A stretch of 64,000 bases of DNA from an uncultured Sutterella sp. (lineage in GTDB: Bacteria > Pseudomonadota > Gammaproteobacteria > Burkholderiales > Burkholderiaceae_F). The notes below the pieces were generated by a model that was given only the letters and a program-made list of their open reading frames with translations, had not been told where the DNA came from and ran no database searches. The position numbers and the translations under genes are program-made. Below, in pieces: positions 61,456-64,000 of this stretch. Location: positions 1-64,000 of the forward strand of contig CATVXH010000011.1 in NCBI GenBank assembly GCA_958347955.1, in the 5' to 3' direction. Numbering within the stretch: the stretch's first letter is position 1; every line of letters begins with the position of its first letter.

Positions 61456-62868
61456 ATGGCTCTTGAACTTTATTCAACTCTTTCTCGCCGCAAGCAGGTT
61501 TTCGAACCGATCACCGCCGGCGAAGTGAAAATGTATGTTTGCGGTGTGACGGTGTATGACTACACCCATATCGGTCACGGCCGCACGTTTATTTCCTTTG
61601 ACATTATTCGCCGTTGGCTGCAAGCCTGCGGCTATAAGGTCACGTTTGTGCGCAATATCACGGACGTGGACGATAAGATTATTCGCCGTGCGGCCGAACG
61701 GCACATCTCTTGTGAGGCGCTTACCGATGAGTTTGCCAAGGCCATGCAGGAAGACATGATCGCGTTGGGGTGTCTGCCGCCCACGGTGGAGCCCCGCGCG
61801 ACGCACTTCATTCCCCAAATGCTCAACATTATTGAAAAGCTTGAGCAAAAGGGGTTGGCCTATCAAACCAAGAGCGGTGACATGGCTTTTGCCGTGCGTC
61901 AATTCAAGGACTACGGGAAGTTGTCCGGTCGCTCCATTGATGATTTGATCAGCGGCGAACGGGTGGCGGCGGACGACGCCAAGCGGGATCCTTTGGACTT
62001 TGTGCTCTGGAAGAGCGCCAAACCCGGCGAGCCTCAATGGGAAAGCCCTTGGGGGAAGGGACGCCCGGGTTGGCACATTGAATGCTCCGCGATGAGCTGT
62101 CACTATTTGGGTGAAACTTTCGACATCCACGGCGGTGGCCCGGATCTGATTTTCCCGCACCATGAAAATGAGATTGCGCAAAGCGAGGGTGCCAACGGTC
62201 GCCGCTTTGCCAACTATTGGATGCACACTGGTCCCTTGCGCGTCATGAACAAGGAAGGCAAGGAAGAGAAGATGAGCAAATCGCTCGGCAACTTCTGGAC
62301 TGTGCGTGATGCGATAGCGGAAACCGATGACAAATTCGGTCTCGGCAACGGCGCCCAGGTGCTGCGCTTTTTCTTAATGAGAACGCACTACAGAAGTCCG
62401 ATTCTTTTCGGACCGGATCTGATCGTGGACGCTTATCAAAGCCTAAAGCGCCTTTACACAGCGCTCAAGGACGTGCCGCCCGATGACAAGCCGCTCGATT
62501 GGAACGAAGAATGTGCCCAGCGTTTTGCGCAGGCCATGAACGATGACTTCAACGTGCCGGTGGCAGTGGCCCAGCTTTTTGAATTGGCCAACCGCGCTCA
62601 AGCCGCCAAGGACCCGGCGATGAGCCGTCAGTTAATGAAACTGGGGGCTATTCTCAATATCCTTCAAGGCGATCCGGAAGTGTTTTTAAAGGGCTCGACC
62701 GCCGGTCTTGATGAGGCCGCCATTGAAGAGGCGATTGCCGCCCGCGCAGCTGCCAAAAAAGCCAAGGATTACGCCAAGGCCGATGCGATCCGCAAAGAGC
62801 TGGCTGAAAAAGGCGTGATGCTTGTTGATACGCCGCAAGGCACAACCTGGCAGCGTGTGTTGGTTTAA
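61456..62868 (+). CDS. cysS: Cysteinyl-tRNA synthetase
   Basis: Class I synthetase for tRNA-Cys. The 470-residue protein has YVCGVTVYDYTHIGHGRTF (zinc Cys near 28, HIGH near 37), the zinc ligands in IECSAMSCHYLG and HHENEIAQSEG, and the KMSKS loop EKMSKSLGN near 272. GTGVDDKIIRR-like segment (VDDKIIRRAAER) is standard. It is followed by the alkA-type gene, with accA after, an order common in Burkholderiales. Confidence 0.97.
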   Translation: MALELYSTLSRRKQVFEPITAGEVKMYVCGVTVYDYTHIGHGRTFISFDIIRRWLQACGYKVTFVRNITDVDDKIIRRAAERHISCEALTDEFAKAMQEDMIALGCLPPTVEPRATHFIPQMLNIIEKLEQKGLAYQTKSGDMAFAVRQFKDYGKLSGRSIDDLISGERVAADDAKRDPLDFVLWKSAKPGEPQWESPWGKGRPGWHIECSAMSCHYLGETFDIHGGGPDLIFPHHENEIAQSEGANGRRFANYWMHTGPLRVMNKEGKEEKMSKSLGNFWTVRDAIAETDDKFGLGNGAQVLRFFLMRTHYRSPILFGPDLIVDAYQSLKRLYTALKDVPPDDKPLDWNEECAQRFAQAMNDDFNVPVAVAQLFELANRAQAAKDPAMSRQLMKLGAILNILQGDPEVFLKGSTAGLDEAAIEEAIAARAAAKKAKDYAKADAIRKELAEKGVMLVDTPQGTTWQRVLV

Positions 62869-62885
62869 GATTCGCTTCTCAAGTG

Positions 62886-63557
62886 ATGCTTAAAAAGCCA
62901 AAGCAAAGCGCCTTTCCCGATTATTGGGACAAGGCGCTTGCTTATTTAAGTGAACGCGACCCCGTGATGAAGGGGCTCATTGAGCGCTACCGCGATGTGC
63001 GCTTTAGCGCTCATGAAGGTGTTCTCACATCCATTCTCAGAGCCATTGTCGGTCAACAGATTTCCAATAAAGCCGCGGTCACGTTGTGGGATAGGCTCTG
63101 TGACATCAAACAGGGTCTTTGGGAATCTTTCATTCTGGTTACTCCGGCACGCCGCTTTCGGATGATAGGCCTTAATCCGCGGAAAATCGCGGCTATGAAG
63201 GAAGTGGCGTGGCGATGGGTGTGCGGAGAGTGGAGCGAAGCGGCTTTTGAGCGCATGGATGACAATCAGGTCATCGAGGCTGTGCAAAGCATTAAAGGTC
63301 TCGGTCCCTGGAGCGCCATGAGCGTTTTGATTTTTGCTCTAAAGCGCCCCGATGTTTTTCCTATCAGCGATTTTGGAGTGCGCCAGGCGCTGGTAAACCT
63401 CTATTTTCCCGATGAAAATGTCATTTCTTTGAGCCGCAGCGGGGCTCAAAGCCGTGTAGAATTAATCGCTAATGTCTGGGCGCCGTATCGTACCGTCGCC
63501 ACTTGGTTTTTATGGCGTTCCCTGGAAAATACGCCTCCCGAAAAAGAGAGTAAATAA
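62886..63557 (+). CDS. DNA-3-methyladenine glycosylase II-like (HhH-GPD)
   Basis: A 223-residue base-excision repair glycosylase removing alkylated purines. The hairpin-helix-hairpin SIKGLGPWSAMSVLIFALKR (near 136-155) is followed by FPISDFGVRQAL with the catalytic Asp near 165. IVGQQISNKAAVTLWDRL near 56-73 is the other conserved block. It is shorter than E. coli AlkA (no N-terminal TBP-like domain), as in the common short form of Proteobacteria. ATG 62886; the GTG three bases before is an alternative. Overlaps accA by one base. Confidence 0.9.
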   Translation: MLKKPKQSAFPDYWDKALAYLSERDPVMKGLIERYRDVRFSAHEGVLTSILRAIVGQQISNKAAVTLWDRLCDIKQGLWESFILVTPARRFRMIGLNPRKIAAMKEVAWRWVCGEWSEAAFERMDDNQVIEAVQSIKGLGPWSAMSVLIFALKRPDVFPISDFGVRQALVNLYFPDENVISLSRSGAQSRVELIANVWAPYRTVATWFLWRSLENTPPEKESK

Positions 63558-64000
63558 TGGCAAAACAAGTTTTTTTAGAATTTGAAAAACAAATAGAAGA
63601 GCTTCAGGGCAAAATTGATGAATTAATTGAAATGCAGGAAAAAGATGAAGGGAAAAAAATTGACCTTTCATCGGAAATTGAGCAGTTAAAAGTTAAAACA
63701 GAAGCTCTTTTAAAAGAAACCTATGCCGATTTGACACCTTGGCAGACCTCGCTTGTGGCTCGCCACCCGCAGCGTCCCTATATGCTCGACTATGTCAACA
63801 TGGTCTTTACCGATTTTCATGAACTGCACGGCGACCGCGCCTACGCCGACGATACCTCTATTGTCGGAGGTCTGGCACGCCTGGCCGGCCAACCTGTTGT
63901 CGTGATCGGCCACCAAAAGGGACGCGGCACAAAAGAGCGCATGATGCGAAACTTCGGCATGAGCCGACCGGAAGGATATCGCAAAGCGCTTCGACTGATG
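63557..64000 (+). CDS. accA: Acetyl-CoA carboxylase carboxyltransferase subunit alpha (partial)
   Basis: First 148 codons of accA, cut by the window end. The N-terminus (VFLEFEKQIEELQGKIDEL) is the helical AccA start, and the carboxyltransferase fold is recognised by DFHELHGDRAYADDTSIVGG and KGRGTKERMMRNFGMSRPEG. It makes malonyl-CoA together with AccD, for fatty-acid synthesis. ATG overlaps the stop of the glycosylase gene (TAATG). Confidence 0.96.
   Translation, partial: MAKQVFLEFEKQIEELQGKIDELIEMQEKDEGKKIDLSSEIEQLKVKTEALLKETYADLTPWQTSLVARHPQRPYMLDYVNMVFTDFHELHGDRAYADDTSIVGGLARLAGQPVVVIGHQKGRGTKERMMRNFGMSRPEGYRKALRLM

Noticed and set aside
1..64000. tRNA, rRNA and CRISPR arrays
   Set aside because: Looked for cloverleaf-like intergenic sequences and regularly spaced repeats in the gaps; found none. 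The ~32-bp phased units are only three per site and lack spacers of CRISPR type.

Overview
The window looks like chromosome of a gut Burkholderiales, most likely family Sutterellaceae (Parasutterella/Sutterella/Turicimonas type). This is inferred from beta-proteobacterial gene order (thrS-infC-rpmI-rplT; cysS-alkA-accA), an infC gene with a non-canonical start, an ESPR-type autotransporter signal peptide, TRAP and peptide/glutamyl metabolism instead of sugar catabolism, and a giant acyl-CoA dehydratase activase typical of anaerobes. The genus is not proven by the sequence.

Layout. 1-2.2 kb: AT-rich end of a surface-polysaccharide cluster (GT4 glycosyltransferase, sulfotransferase-like protein). 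2.2-5.6 kb: a decayed island, with an IS256 transposase remnant abutting a frameshifted SIR2-domain gene that resembles the Dsr1 antiphage family. 5.8-9.1 kb: TauE/SafE exporter, an eroded 1-kb gap, and a DUF234-type ATPase. 9.3-18.8 kb: MATE pump, UDP-glucose dehydrogenase, GT2, glnA, rlmN, DEAD-box helicase, small lipoprotein, Xaa-Pro aminopeptidase. 18.9-21.8 kb: a complete IS605-type element (divergent tnpA/tnpB, terminal hairpins) sitting in the 5' part of an HhH-like gene. 22-26.3 kb: second MATE pump and a TRAP transporter in the order P-M-Q.

26.6-36.1 kb is the most unusual part: a DUF4143 ATPase preceded by three ~32-bp-spaced repeats, a type V autotransporter with an 11-G tract in its promoter, a second copy of the same repeat block with only a fragment of the ATPase start, then a 1491-aa ESPR autotransporter with a 9-G tract upstream. 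A third autotransporter at 44.4-47.1 kb has an 8-C tract just after its start codon. Together they look like a phase-variable adhesin repertoire.

36-44 kb: gamma-glutamyltransferase with an upstream membrane transporter, a membrane protein with a histone-H1-like tail, a DMT exporter, an M20 peptidase and a GNAT acetyltransferase. 47.4-53.8 kb: iron alcohol dehydrogenase, then thrS behind a leader that encodes a Thr-rich peptide and a terminator (probable attenuation), infC starting at AUA, rpmI, rplT, gltX. 54-64 kb: an FtsK-gamma-like fusion protein overlapping the dehydratase activase, the TPR-ppiA-ppiB operon, a small secreted repeat protein, cysS, an AlkA-like glycosylase, and accA running off the end. 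I found no tRNA, rRNA or CRISPR array.
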